A DNA stretch of 64,000 nt, taken from Pseudomonas mendocina. Its GTDB lineage: Bacteria > Pseudomonadota > Gammaproteobacteria > Pseudomonadales > Pseudomonadaceae. This document shows, in pieces, positions 45,354-54,187 of this stretch. The position numbers and the translations under genes were made by a program. The stretch is from the NCBI RefSeq assembly GCF_900636545.1, contig NZ_LR134290.1, positions 682,001 to 746,000 on the forward strand. Direction: 5' to 3'. Numbering within the stretch: position 1 is the first letter of the stretch; each line of letters begins with the position of its first letter. A model generated the notes under the pieces. That model saw only the letters and a list, made by a program, of their open reading frames with translations, searched no databases and was not told the DNA's origin.

Positions 45354-46798
45354 TGCAGTTGAGTGAACTGAGTCAGGTTGGGCGTGCGCCTGAGCTGCCG
45401 TTGATGCTGGAGGTTGCCGGCGAGCCGCTGATACTGGAGCGCCTGCTGCGCGTGTTGCCTGGGCAGCGTTATGTCGCGGTTGCCCGTTGGCACGAGCGGC
45501 TGGTGCTGGCCAAGCTGCTGGTGGGCAGCAAATCGCAACGGCACTTTCAGCGGGAGCTGGAGGGCGCCGAGCTGATGGTCGGGCAGGGGCTGGTCACACC
45601 CGAGCTGCTGGCCCAGGGCTTTATCGAGGGGCAGGGCGGTTGGCTGCTGTTCGACTATCTCTCCGGGGCGCAGAGCCTCTGGGATGCCTGGCGTCAGGCA
45701 GCGCGCGAGCCGCTGCTAAGCGATGCGCAACAGGCGGTGCTGGCCGAGGCGCTGGGTGCGATCGGGCAAATGCATGCTCAGGGCTTGTGGCAGTCCGACC
45801 TGCATCTGGACAACCTGCTGCGGCACGAAGGCCGTCTGTATCTGATCGACGGCGGCGGCGTGCGCTACGAGACGCCAGGACAGCCGCTGTCCCGTGCGCA
45901 TGTGCTGGAAAACCTCGGGGTGTTCTTCGCTCAGTTACCGGCCGAGCTGGATCCCTTTCTCGAAGAGCTACTGATTCATTATCTGCTGGCCAATGGCGAG
46001 CATGCATTGCCACTGGAAATGCTGCAGGCCGAGATATCCAAGGTGCGCCGTTGGCGTCTACGTGACTACCTGAGGAAGGTCGCGCGTGACTGTAGCCTGT
46101 TCGCCGCATGTATTGGCGCTTTTGGCCTTCGCGTGGTACGCCGCGAAGCTGAGCCAGCATTGCAGCCGCTGTTGAGCGATCTCAATGCTCGGATCGACGC
46201 TGGACATATCTATAAGACCGGTGGCGCCGCTACCGTCGCGCGCGTGGAGCTCGACGGGCGCCCACTGGTGGTCAAGCGTTACAACGTGAAGAACCTGCTG
46301 CACTGGCTCAAGCGCTTCTGGCGGCCCAGTCGCGCCTGGCATAGCTGGCGTGAAGGCAATCGCCTGCAACTGCTGGGCATCACTACGCCAACGCCGCTTG
46401 CCGTGATCGAGCAGCGCTGGTGCTGGCTGCGAGGGCGTGCCTACCTGATTACCGACTATTGCGGCGGGCAGGATATAATCGCGCGTTTTGAGGCATACCT
46501 GCAGGCAACACCCCCGGAAACCGAGCTTCTGGCCCTGGATCGATTGTTCGCTGCCTTATTGCGCGAACGCATCAGTCACGGTGATTTCAAGGGGCACAAC
46601 CTGTTCTGGGATGACGCGCAGGGCGCCTGGTCGCTGATCGACCTCGACGCCATGTGCCAGCATCGCAGTACGCGTAGTTTCGCTCGGGCCTATGCCCGCG
46701 ACCGCGCCCGTTTTCTGCGCAACTGGCCGGCGGACTCTGCCCTGCACCAGTTGCTCGACCAACGTTTACCGCAGGTGCCCGGCACCTGCCCGAATTAG
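45353..46798 (+). CDS. Protein with two kinase-like domains, LPS core locus
   Basis: 481 residues, two lipopolysaccharide-kinase-like domains in tandem. Domain 1 (about 40-215): Lys54, QSDLHLDNLL with Asp149 and Asn154, LIDGGG with Asp166. Domain 2 (about 285-470): Lys308 in VVKRY, SHGDFKGHNLFW with Asp411 and Asn416, LIDLDAM with Asp430. Both keep the catalytic residues, unlike WapQ. Corresponds by position and size to the uncharacterised PA5006. Likely phosphorylates core sugars; target unknown. It begins on the wapQ stop (TGATG). Confidence 0.85.
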   Translation: MQLSELSQVGRAPELPLMLEVAGEPLILERLLRVLPGQRYVAVARWHERLVLAKLLVGSKSQRHFQRELEGAELMVGQGLVTPELLAQGFIEGQGGWLLFDYLSGAQSLWDAWRQAAREPLLSDAQQAVLAEALGAIGQMHAQGLWQSDLHLDNLLRHEGRLYLIDGGGVRYETPGQPLSRAHVLENLGVFFAQLPAELDPFLEELLIHYLLANGEHALPLEMLQAEISKVRRWRLRDYLRKVARDCSLFAACIGAFGLRVVRREAEPALQPLLSDLNARIDAGHIYKTGGAATVARVELDGRPLVVKRYNVKNLLHWLKRFWRPSRAWHSWREGNRLQLLGITTPTPLAVIEQRWCWLRGRAYLITDYCGGQDIIARFEAYLQATPPETELLALDRLFAALLRERISHGDFKGHNLFWDDAQGAWSLIDLDAMCQHRSTRSFARAYARDRARFLRNWPADSALHQLLDQRLPQVPGTCPN

Positions 46799-46810
46799 AG
46801 GCTCAAACCT

Positions 46811-48565
46811 GTGGCACTGACCATTCTCGGCCTGTCCGGCGCCCTCAGTCACGATCCGTCCGCCGCGCTGTATATCGACGGCAAGCTGATCGCGGCCGTG
46901 GAAGAGGAGCGCTTCGTGCGCGACAAGCACGCGAAGAACCGCATGCCCTACGAGTCGGCCAAGTTCTGCCTGGAACAAGCCGGGATCAAACCGTCGGACG
47001 TCGACGTGGTGGCGATTCCCTTCGCCCCCATCAGCATCTTCGAGAAGGCCCGCTGGCAGTACGCCAAGCGCTACGCCTACGCGCCGGATCGTGCCTTGGA
47101 TGCGATCCTGTTCGGCAACCGTCGCTACAAGCGCTACAAGAAGCGTATCGAGTGGTGCCTGGTGCAACTCGGCTTCGACCTGAAGAAGGTCAAGATCGAG
47201 CCGGTCGAACACCACCTGGCGCACGCCTCCAGTGCCTATCACTGCTCGGGTTTCAAGGAGAAGACCGCGATCCTCGGCATCGACGGCAAGGGCGAGTACG
47301 CCACCACCTTCTTCGGTTACGGCGAGAACGGCAAGATCCACAAGATCAAGGAGTTCTACGATCCGGATTCGCTCGGCGGCCTCTATGGTGCGATCACCGA
47401 GTACCTGGGCTTCGAGATGCTCGATGGCGAGTTCAAGGTCATGGGCATGGCGCCCTATGGCGATGCCGCCAAGTACGATTTCTCGCGCCTTGCCAAGTTC
47501 GAGAACGGCGAGCTGATCATCAATACCGAGTACGCCAACGTCATCGGTTTCCGTCGCTACAAGGAAAACGGCAAGGGCTACTACTTCTCGCCCAAGCTGA
47601 TCGAGTGGCTCGGTCCGAAACGTGAAGGCGATATCGCCGACGACCCGTACATCCATTATGCGGCCAGCATGCAGGCGCTTTTCGAGAAGCTGGCGCTGCA
47701 GATGATGGAGTACTACCTCGGCGACATCCTCAAGGAAACCGGCAAGATCGCTTTCGCTGGCGGCTGTGCGCTGAACGTCAAGCTGAACCAGAAGATCATC
47801 GCGCGCGATGACGTCAAGGAACTGTTCGTGCAGCCGGCTTCTGGCGACGCGGGCACGGCTGTCGGTGCCGCGGCCTACGTCTCGCACAAGCGTGGCGTGC
47901 CGGTGGAGAAGATGGAGCACGTCTACCTCGGCCCCTCGTACAGCAATGAGGATGTCATCGCTGCCTGTGCGAAACACCCGAACAAGCCGGTGTTCAAGCG
48001 CATCGACAACATGCCCGAGCGCATTGCCAGGATCATGGTCGACGGCAATCCGGTGGCCTGGTTCCAGGGGCGCATGGAGTTTGGTCCGCGTGCCCTCGGT
48101 GGCCGCTCGATCATCGGCTGTCCGAGCGTACCGGGCGTTGCTGATCGCATTAATGAGCAGATCAAGTTCCGTGAGCGCTGGAGACCTTTCTGCCCGTCGA
48201 TGCTCGACACCGTTGCGCCGAAGATGCTCAAGGTCGATCACCCGAGCCCGTTCATGACCTTCACCTTCGAGGTCAACGAGGAGTGGAAGGAGCGCGTTGG
48301 CGAAGTGGTGCACGAGGACGGCACCTCGCGTGCCCAGGTGTTGGAGCGCCGCTTCAATCCACGCTGGTACGACTTGATGCTTGAGCTGGAGAAACTGACC
48401 GGCAACGGTGTGTCGCTGAACACCTCGCTCAACCGCCGTGGCGAGCCGATGATCTGCTCGCCGACCGACGCGCTGAACATGTTCTACGGTTCGGACCTGC
48501 AGTATCTCATCATGGAAGACGTACTCGTGGTCAAGGACGGCAAGGACTGGTATGACGGCGTCTGA
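46811..48565 (+). CDS. wapO: LPS core carbamoyltransferase (NodU/CmcH/TobZ family)
   Basis: 584 residues from GTG 46811. N-terminal LGLSGALSHDPSAALYIDG and EHHLAHASSAYHCSGF (metal/carbamoyl site), ASGDAGTAVGAA, and C-terminal GRMEFGPRALGGRSIIG, all signatures of NodU-type carbamoyltransferases. Transfers a carbamoyl group from carbamoyl phosphate, by analogy to the 7-O position of core heptose in Pseudomonas. Its end overlaps the start of the next glycosyltransferase by 14 bases. Confidence 0.93.
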   Translation: MALTILGLSGALSHDPSAALYIDGKLIAAVEEERFVRDKHAKNRMPYESAKFCLEQAGIKPSDVDVVAIPFAPISIFEKARWQYAKRYAYAPDRALDAILFGNRRYKRYKKRIEWCLVQLGFDLKKVKIEPVEHHLAHASSAYHCSGFKEKTAILGIDGKGEYATTFFGYGENGKIHKIKEFYDPDSLGGLYGAITEYLGFEMLDGEFKVMGMAPYGDAAKYDFSRLAKFENGELIINTEYANVIGFRRYKENGKGYYFSPKLIEWLGPKREGDIADDPYIHYAASMQALFEKLALQMMEYYLGDILKETGKIAFAGGCALNVKLNQKIIARDDVKELFVQPASGDAGTAVGAAAYVSHKRGVPVEKMEHVYLGPSYSNEDVIAACAKHPNKPVFKRIDNMPERIARIMVDGNPVAWFQGRMEFGPRALGGRSIIGCPSVPGVADRINEQIKFRERWRPFCPSMLDTVAPKMLKVDHPSPFMTFTFEVNEEWKERVGEVVHEDGTSRAQVLERRFNPRWYDLMLELEKLTGNGVSLNTSLNRRGEPMICSPTDALNMFYGSDLQYLIMEDVLVVKDGKDWYDGV

Positions 48566-49685
48566 GCAGGCGGACGGCCAGGCGCAGCGCTGGGTTCTGC
48601 AGTTCTGCCACGGCTATGACGGCCCCTTTCTGGATTGCGCCCGGCAATACGCGGTGTTGTTCCAAGGGACGTCGTACAAGGTCTGCACCGTCTATCTGAC
48701 CGGTAAGCCGAGCGTCGAGGTCGAGCAAGGTTCGGCCTCCGACGAGGTGATTTTCCTCGATTATTCCAGCGCCCAGGTGCGGGGTCTCAAGCTTGGGGCG
48801 ATCCGCGATTTTAGGCGGATTGCCGCCTCGCGCGACTTTGCGCTTTGTATTGCGCACCGCTTCAAGCCGATCTACGTCGCGCTGCTCGGCAGCGATCTGC
48901 CGGTGATCGGCGTGCATCATGCCTTCGGCGACTACAAGCGTCGCTCCCGCCAGCTATTCGCCAACTTCTTCCGCAAGCGCCTGGCGTTGCTTGGCGTGTC
49001 CAACGCGGTGCGTGACGACATGCGCGCCTGCTTGCCAAGCTGGCCGGTCGAGCGCATCGAAACCCTCTACAACCGTATCGATGTCGAGGCCGTGCAGGCT
49101 GAACAGGTATCTCGGGAGGCTGCCCGTGAACATCTGGGCTTGCCGCAGGAGGCCTGGGTGGTCGGCAATGTCGGTCGACTGCATCCGGACAAGGATCAGG
49201 CCACGCTGATTCGTGGTTTCGCCCAGGCGCTGCCGCAACTACCTGCCGGCAGCCTGCTGGCGATCATGGGGCGTGGCCGGCTGGAGGCTCAGCTCAAGGC
49301 TTTGGCGGCGGAGCTGGGCGTCAGTGATGCCGTATGCTTCCTCGGCCAGGTGCCAAATGGACGGCGCTACTTCAAGGCGTTCGATGTGTTCGTCCTCAGC
49401 TCCGACCATGAGCCCTTCGGTATGGTATTGCTGGAGGCGATGGCGGCCGGGGTGCCTGTATTGGCGAGTGACTGCGGAGGTGCAAGGGAGGTCGTGGACG
49501 CTGCAGCCAATCGTTTCCCGCTGGGGAGTAACGACGCTCTTGCTCAGCGTTTGTTGTATTGTGCGTCCCCTTCGTCTTCTGCTCGCGAAGAGCATGTTCC
49601 GCAACGATTCAGCGATGCCGCAGCCAGAGAACACTTCTGGAGTTTGCAAATGCTTGCTGACTTGAGATCAGTGTTGCTGAAGTAG
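48552..49685 (+). CDS. wapH: Family 4 glycosyltransferase of the LPS core (WapH-like)
   Basis: 377 residues. GT4 C-terminal features NVGRLHPDKDQATLIRGFA and SSDHEPFGMVLLEAMAAGVP with EX7E. It follows wapO, as wapH (PA5004) does in PAO1, where it adds an outer-core hexose. The C-terminal part, from about 49480, becomes visibly AT-richer, marking the edge of the variable block. Confidence 0.82.
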   Translation: MTASEQADGQAQRWVLQFCHGYDGPFLDCARQYAVLFQGTSYKVCTVYLTGKPSVEVEQGSASDEVIFLDYSSAQVRGLKLGAIRDFRRIAASRDFALCIAHRFKPIYVALLGSDLPVIGVHHAFGDYKRRSRQLFANFFRKRLALLGVSNAVRDDMRACLPSWPVERIETLYNRIDVEAVQAEQVSREAAREHLGLPQEAWVVGNVGRLHPDKDQATLIRGFAQALPQLPAGSLLAIMGRGRLEAQLKALAAELGVSDAVCFLGQVPNGRRYFKAFDVFVLSSDHEPFGMVLLEAMAAGVPVLASDCGGAREVVDAAANRFPLGSNDALAQRLLYCASPSSSAREEHVPQRFSDAAAREHFWSLQMLADLRSVLLK

Positions 49686-49708
49686 TTCATTTTCCAAGGA
49701 CATTTATC

Positions 49709-50419
49709 GTGATCACGGCGTTGAAGGTAGCGTACTACAGGCACTGGCTGCGCCAGCGTGGCGTCAAGCTGTCTGTCGACGTAACCGACTTGCCGAAGAA
49801 AGCGGTATTGCGTATGGAAGAGGGCTGTTCCATCGGCAAGGTAGAAACAACCTTTGCTGACTTGCAAGTTGGGGCGATGACTTACATCCGTAGTGACTCC
49901 GAACTGCAGAATGTTTCAAAAATAGGGCGTTTTTGTTCAATCAGTAACGCAGTGGTGATTGGCCAGGAAAAGGCCGGGCATCCATTGAATTGGGTCAGTT
50001 CTCATCCGATGCAATATACGGGGACTCAGTTGCATTACAGTGCCACTGCGGCTCCCGCCGAGGTTGGTCACGATGTCTGGATCGGTCGCGAAGCAATGAT
50101 CCTTGAGGGGGTCAAGATCGCCACCGGAGCTGTTGTCGCCACTCGTTCTGTAGTGACTCGGGATGTGCCCCCATATTGCATTGTTGCAGGATCGCCTGCT
50201 CGAATCGTTCGATATCGACATGCCGATCATGTGATTGCCGGGCTATTGGAAAGCGCCTGGTGGGAGCTACCCGTCGATGTCTTGCAGCGCCTGTCACTTG
50301 ATGTGCCGGAGCGTTTCCTCGACCAGCTCAAGGCATTGTCATCGCGAGAGCTGGCTGTCTACAGGCAAGTCGAGGTCAGCCGGCAGGGCTGCCGTGAGCT
50401 TCGCGCCAGCACAAACTGA
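49709..50419 (+). CDS. Hexapeptide-repeat acetyltransferase (XAT/CatB-like)
   Basis: 236 residues from GTG 49709, with AAGGA 8 bases upstream. Left-handed beta-helix repeats: IGRFCSISNAVVIGQ, VGHDVWIGREAMILEGVKIATGAVVATRSVVTRDVPP (in steps of six), PARIVRYR. Such proteins transfer acetyl groups to sugars. Probably O-acetylates an outer-core or O-antigen sugar. Lower GC than the inner-core genes; not part of the PAO1 gene set as I recall it. Confidence 0.85.
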   Translation: MITALKVAYYRHWLRQRGVKLSVDVTDLPKKAVLRMEEGCSIGKVETTFADLQVGAMTYIRSDSELQNVSKIGRFCSISNAVVIGQEKAGHPLNWVSSHPMQYTGTQLHYSATAAPAEVGHDVWIGREAMILEGVKIATGAVVATRSVVTRDVPPYCIVAGSPARIVRYRHADHVIAGLLESAWWELPVDVLQRLSLDVPERFLDQLKALSSRELAVYRQVEVSRQGCRELRASTN

Positions 50420-50436
50420 ACGGGTGAGTTAATTAG

Positions 50437-51393
50437 ATGAAAGTTCTGTTTCTTGTGCAGGCTGAGCAGAGAGCGATTCTGGATCGGCTCTACGATGGCA
50501 TTCGGAACAACTGTGAATGCGACATGCGCTGGTTGGGAAGTAAGGAACAGGCCAATTTACGCCGTTACTTCCGCGATCATGTGGACGTTGCTCGCTACGA
50601 TCGCATTCTGTTTTTCCTGCGCTTCAAGCAGGAAATTCGTCAGGTGGGCTTTATTCGCAGCGTACCCAATTTGGTGATTCTGGAGCACGATGCTTATCAG
50701 AACTATATCCCGTGCAAGTACACCGGAAAGTTCAGCGAGCATTACCGGAAGTTGCCTTGGGCGCGTGTGATCAGCTCGGGGTATGAGGTCACTGAGCGGT
50801 TGCGCGCTGAAGGCCATGACGCGGTGTTTGTTCCCAAGGGGTACGATCAGGCACTGCTCAGTGATCTAGGGCTTGAGCGCGATATAGAGCTTGGATTCGT
50901 TGGTAGTACAAAAAGTGTTGCCTACAGCGGACGCAAGGCGCTGCTGGATGAGTTGAGTCAGGTTGAGAACCTGGTCGTCACGCGAACCAAGTCAGGCGAT
51001 GACTACCTCAACACACTTAATCGCATCCGCTTCTTCGTTAGTGCCGATGTTGGTATGGGTGAATACATGATCAAGAACTTCGAGGCCATGGCCTGCGGCT
51101 GCGTCCTGTTGGCTTACGATCACGGCGAACGGGAGAGCGCAGCACTGGGGTTCGTCGATATGGAGAATCTAGTCCTATACCGCACTGTCGACGAACTGCG
51201 TGGAAAATTGGCGGAGCTGCGCGCCAATCCTGCGTGGGCCACGCGCATCGCGGCCTCTGGAAAAGCGCTAGCTGAGTCGCGTTATGGCTTCGATCGAATT
51301 GGAGCTGAAATCGTGCGAGCCATGCAGGCACCGCTGCGGCCAGCTGAGGCGCCTGGCTGGTTGTCCCGGGTACGTAACCGCCTAGGAATCTGA
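50437..51393 (+). CDS. Glycosyltransferase, CgeB/GT1-2-like
   Basis: 318 residues. N-terminal Rossmann strand KVLFLVQAEQRAILDRLYDG; C-terminal half resembles the CgeB/Glyco_trans_1_2 group: GFVGSTKSVAYSGRKALLDEL, RFFVSADVGMGEYMIKNFEAMACG and NLVLYRTVDELRGKL. Predicted outer-core or O-antigen sugar transferase; donor unknown. Follows the acetyltransferase gene after 17 bases. Confidence 0.75.
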   Translation: MKVLFLVQAEQRAILDRLYDGIRNNCECDMRWLGSKEQANLRRYFRDHVDVARYDRILFFLRFKQEIRQVGFIRSVPNLVILEHDAYQNYIPCKYTGKFSEHYRKLPWARVISSGYEVTERLRAEGHDAVFVPKGYDQALLSDLGLERDIELGFVGSTKSVAYSGRKALLDELSQVENLVVTRTKSGDDYLNTLNRIRFFVSADVGMGEYMIKNFEAMACGCVLLAYDHGERESAALGFVDMENLVLYRTVDELRGKLAELRANPAWATRIAASGKALAESRYGFDRIGAEIVRAMQAPLRPAEAPGWLSRVRNRLGI

Positions 51394-51395
51394 GT

Positions 51396-52268
51396 ATGTC
51401 CATACCTCGCATGCTCTTCCTGATTCCTTATTTCGGTCGTTGGCCTTTCTGGATGCCTTTCTTCTTGAGGAGCTGTCAGGCTAACCCTGATGTCCAGTGG
51501 TTGTTCTTCACTGATTGTGGCGAGCCGGCCAATGCCCCGGAAAACGTCCGCTTCCGACATATTACGTTCTCCGACTATTGCCTAGAGGTGTCTGCACGCC
51601 TGGGGATCGACTTCCAACCCAGTACCCCATACAAGCTATGCGACCTGAAGCCGGCTCTGGGATATGTACATGCTGGAGAGCTAGACGGCTTCGATTTTTG
51701 GGGGTTCAGTGATATCGATCTGATCTACGGCGACCTGCGCCAGTATTTCTCAGCGGAGCGGCTGCGGCGTTTCGATCTGCTATCGACTCACGAGCGGCGA
51801 GTTTCCGGGCACCTATGTGTTTTGCGCAACAGCAACAGAATGCGCGAAGCATTCATGCAGGTCCCTAACTGGCAGAAAAAGCTCGCATCGAGTGAGCACT
51901 ATGCGTTTGATGAGGCGGATTTCAGTCGTTTATTCATACGTTACAAGAACTGGCCGTCGCCAGTACGATGGCTTGTCGATATTTGTAATCCCTGGCGTCG
52001 CCAGAGTGAGTTTGTCGAGGCGTTTAGTACCCCGAATGGTCGATTACCTTGGCACGATGGCAGTTTCAACTTTCCCCGCCGTTGGATCTGGCGGCAGGGT
52101 AGGTTGAGTAACGAGCGTGATGAGGCTAGGCAGTTTCCATATTTTCATTTCATTGGTTGGAAATGCGATGCTTGGCCGACTCATCCTGAGTCCACGCTGA
52201 TATCCGACGCCATGCTGGCAAGCAAGGATGCCTGGAGCATCACTCCACAGGGTTTTCGAGAGGTTTGA
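51396..52268 (+). CDS. DUF6625-type putative glycosyltransferase
   Basis: 290 residues. N-terminal MLFLIPYFGRWPFWMPFFLRSC, then FWGFSDIDLIYGDLRQYF, a DxD-like sugar-nucleotide motif, and HDGSFNFPRRWIW. This is the DUF6625 pattern as I remember it, found in polysaccharide clusters and probably a GT-A fold transferase. Two bases after the preceding gene and three bases before the next. Function not shown experimentally to my knowledge. Confidence 0.7.
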   Translation: MSIPRMLFLIPYFGRWPFWMPFFLRSCQANPDVQWLFFTDCGEPANAPENVRFRHITFSDYCLEVSARLGIDFQPSTPYKLCDLKPALGYVHAGELDGFDFWGFSDIDLIYGDLRQYFSAERLRRFDLLSTHERRVSGHLCVLRNSNRMREAFMQVPNWQKKLASSEHYAFDEADFSRLFIRYKNWPSPVRWLVDICNPWRRQSEFVEAFSTPNGRLPWHDGSFNFPRRWIWRQGRLSNERDEARQFPYFHFIGWKCDAWPTHPESTLISDAMLASKDAWSITPQGFREV

Positions 52269-52271
52269 AAC

Positions 52272-53030
52272 TTGATTTTTTCCCAGGACAGTGAAATCAC
52301 TTTAGTCGTAACCAGTTGTGGGCGTTTCGATTTGCTCAAGCGGACGCTGGCAAGCTTCGATGATTTCAATACCGCTCCAGTCCGGGAGGTGTTCATCACC
52401 GAGGACTCCGGGGATGAGGCCGTCCGAGCCTGCATTCCCGAACACTGGCGTGATCATACGACGTTCTTCATAAATACCCCGCGTTTGGGACAGTTACGCT
52501 CCATTGATCTTGCCTATTCACACGTCAACACACGGTGGATATTCCATTGTGAGGACGATTGGGCGTTCTACCGGCCTGGTTTTGTCGAAGAGTCTCTTCT
52601 GTTGCTCGAGGCCGAGCCACAAGCGCTACAGGTTTGGCTTCGCAGTGCCGCTCATGATCTTGCGGTTCACAGCCCTTACGTCTATCAGGATGACCGTAAG
52701 GTCGCTCACGGGATTCCCTACTACAGGGTCGGTTCGCATAAGCAGGACTGGCAGGGCTTTTCATTCAATCCAGGGTTGCGCCGTCTCGCGGACTATCAGC
52801 AGTACGCACCTTACGCCCAATATGACGGAGAGAAGGACCTGTCACGTTTGTACGCATCAGCACAGCGACATGCATTGATTCTAGAAAATGATGCTGTGTT
52901 GCATACCGGCTTTGGCGAACACGTCAGTGTGCCCGAGGAGCGAACCAAGAAGACTCAGCGCAAGAGACGCGAGCGGCTGCGTCTGTTGGCAGTGTTCATC
53001 GTTGGGGTGCTTCTTGGGGTATTTCTGTGA
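52272..53030 (+). CDS. GT2-like glycosyltransferase with C-terminal membrane anchor
   Basis: 252 residues from TTG 52272. GT-A fold with ITLVVTSCGRFDLLKRTLAS, EVFITEDSGDE, and IFHCEDDWAFY as the DxD-equivalent. The last ~35 residues are strongly basic (KKTQRKRRERLRLL) then hydrophobic (AVFIVGVLLGVFL), a tail anchor to the inner membrane. Overlaps waaL by four bases. Low GC. Confidence 0.75.
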   Translation: MIFSQDSEITLVVTSCGRFDLLKRTLASFDDFNTAPVREVFITEDSGDEAVRACIPEHWRDHTTFFINTPRLGQLRSIDLAYSHVNTRWIFHCEDDWAFYRPGFVEESLLLLEAEPQALQVWLRSAAHDLAVHSPYVYQDDRKVAHGIPYYRVGSHKQDWQGFSFNPGLRRLADYQQYAPYAQYDGEKDLSRLYASAQRHALILENDAVLHTGFGEHVSVPEERTKKTQRKRRERLRLLAVFIVGVLLGVFL

Positions 53031-54061
53031 CGGCCTTGCAGCGTCTGAAGGAACTGCATGAGCGTTTTGGTTATTTCACACTGGCGTTGTTGGTGTTCAT
53101 CGCCAGTTTCCTGCTGTTGCCGACCAGCAAGATGGTCAACAACGTCTATTACGTACTGCTGGCACTACCTGCACTGTTCGTGCTTTTGAGGACGCTTGGT
53201 CGCGCCGTTGAGCCGTCCCCTATCTTGAATGTTTGTGGGTTATTGGGTGCGTGGTATTTACTGATAGGCGCTCTGTCTGCGGAACCGCAGTTCTTCAAGC
53301 ATTTGCTTTATGTAGCTCTGTTCGTTTTGCTCGTTAGCCAGTTGGTTGATCCGCGGCTTTTTAGAACGTCTACGTTCAGTCGCAGTCTATTCTGGGGCCT
53401 GCTCATCTATATTCTGGGCTCGGCAATTATTTATTGGACTACCGGCCGCTACGCACTTGGGCAGCGCGTGCTCTGGCTGCCGGGTCGAATGACTGGCCCT
53501 ATATATACGAGTATGTGGTTGGCCTGCTGTTTTGCACTCGCGCTGCCCACATGGCTGGCTCAGCGACGTTGGCTGGAATTGAGCGCTGCAGCATTATTGG
53601 CGCTATTTTGCATGGCTTATGTTTTACAGAGCCGTTCTGGTCTATTGGGTATGGTGGCCATTGCGGCTCTTTTAGCCGGCTGGCTGCTGTTAAGGCGTGC
53701 GCGCTATTTGTTGTTGTTGGGGGTTGTCGTCCTTTCGCTCGCTGTATTGACTCTGTTCATCGCGCGCGAGATACCCGAGGTCGCCCGGCTTTTTATCCGC
53801 GCAGACGCGGGGCGTCTGCAGTTATGGCGCATTTTGGTGGGCGAGTGGGTTGATTGTGGTTTGTGGTTAGGGTGTGGGATGCAGCACGTCAGCGAGGCGA
53901 CGATTCTTCGTTCGCAGCCTATTCAGCATCCGCACAATATCTTTCTAGCTCTTGGGCTTTATAGCGGCTTGGTCTCACTGCTGATTTTTCTAGCATTGGT
54001 AGCGTTGGTGTTGCGGCGTGCCTGGCTACGCAGTGATCCATGGGGTTATATCTTCTGGTAG
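53027..54061 (+). CDS. waaL: O-antigen ligase WaaL, frameshifted near the C-terminus
   Basis: As read, 344 residues from GTG 53027 (GTGA overlap with the gene before). About ten membrane segments, the large periplasmic loop and the ligase motif QHPHNIFLALGLYSG with His301/His303 (His303 is functionally known in P. aeruginosa WaaL). The frame ends at 54061 with the non-family tail YIFW. A second frame picks up at the GGGG run 54042-54045 and gives LYLLVALIVLNFDGSKLVGN on to a stop at 54177, the expected last segment; one extra G would restore about 383 residues. The gene may be broken, phase-variable or misread. Confidence 0.85.
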   Translation: MTALQRLKELHERFGYFTLALLVFIASFLLLPTSKMVNNVYYVLLALPALFVLLRTLGRAVEPSPILNVCGLLGAWYLLIGALSAEPQFFKHLLYVALFVLLVSQLVDPRLFRTSTFSRSLFWGLLIYILGSAIIYWTTGRYALGQRVLWLPGRMTGPIYTSMWLACCFALALPTWLAQRRWLELSAAALLALFCMAYVLQSRSGLLGMVAIAALLAGWLLLRRARYLLLLGVVVLSLAVLTLFIAREIPEVARLFIRADAGRLQLWRILVGEWVDCGLWLGCGMQHVSEATILRSQPIQHPHNIFLALGLYSGLVSLLIFLALVALVLRRAWLRSDPWGYIFW

Positions 54062-54177
54062 CGCTGATCGTCCTGAATTTCGATGGCAGCAAGCTGGTAG
54101 GCAATCCAGACGAACTCTGGCTGTTGGTGCTTATGCCGATGGCATTAATTGCCAATCAGCGCCGGGATACGACTTGA
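54046..54177 (+). other. Out-of-frame C-terminal remnant of waaL
   Basis: Continues waaL in the -1 frame for 43 residues after Gly340: a membrane segment (LYLLVALIVL), NFDGSKLVGNPDELW and a last hydrophobic stretch LLVLMPMALI, then a stop ten bases before the convergent kinase gene end. It has no ribosome site of its own. Confidence 0.8.
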
Positions 54178-54187
54178 GGTGGCTGGC

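Noticed and set aside
46766..48313. 515-codon minus-strand open frame
   Set aside because: Antisense of wapO; rich in His/Asp/Leu typical of reversed codon bias.
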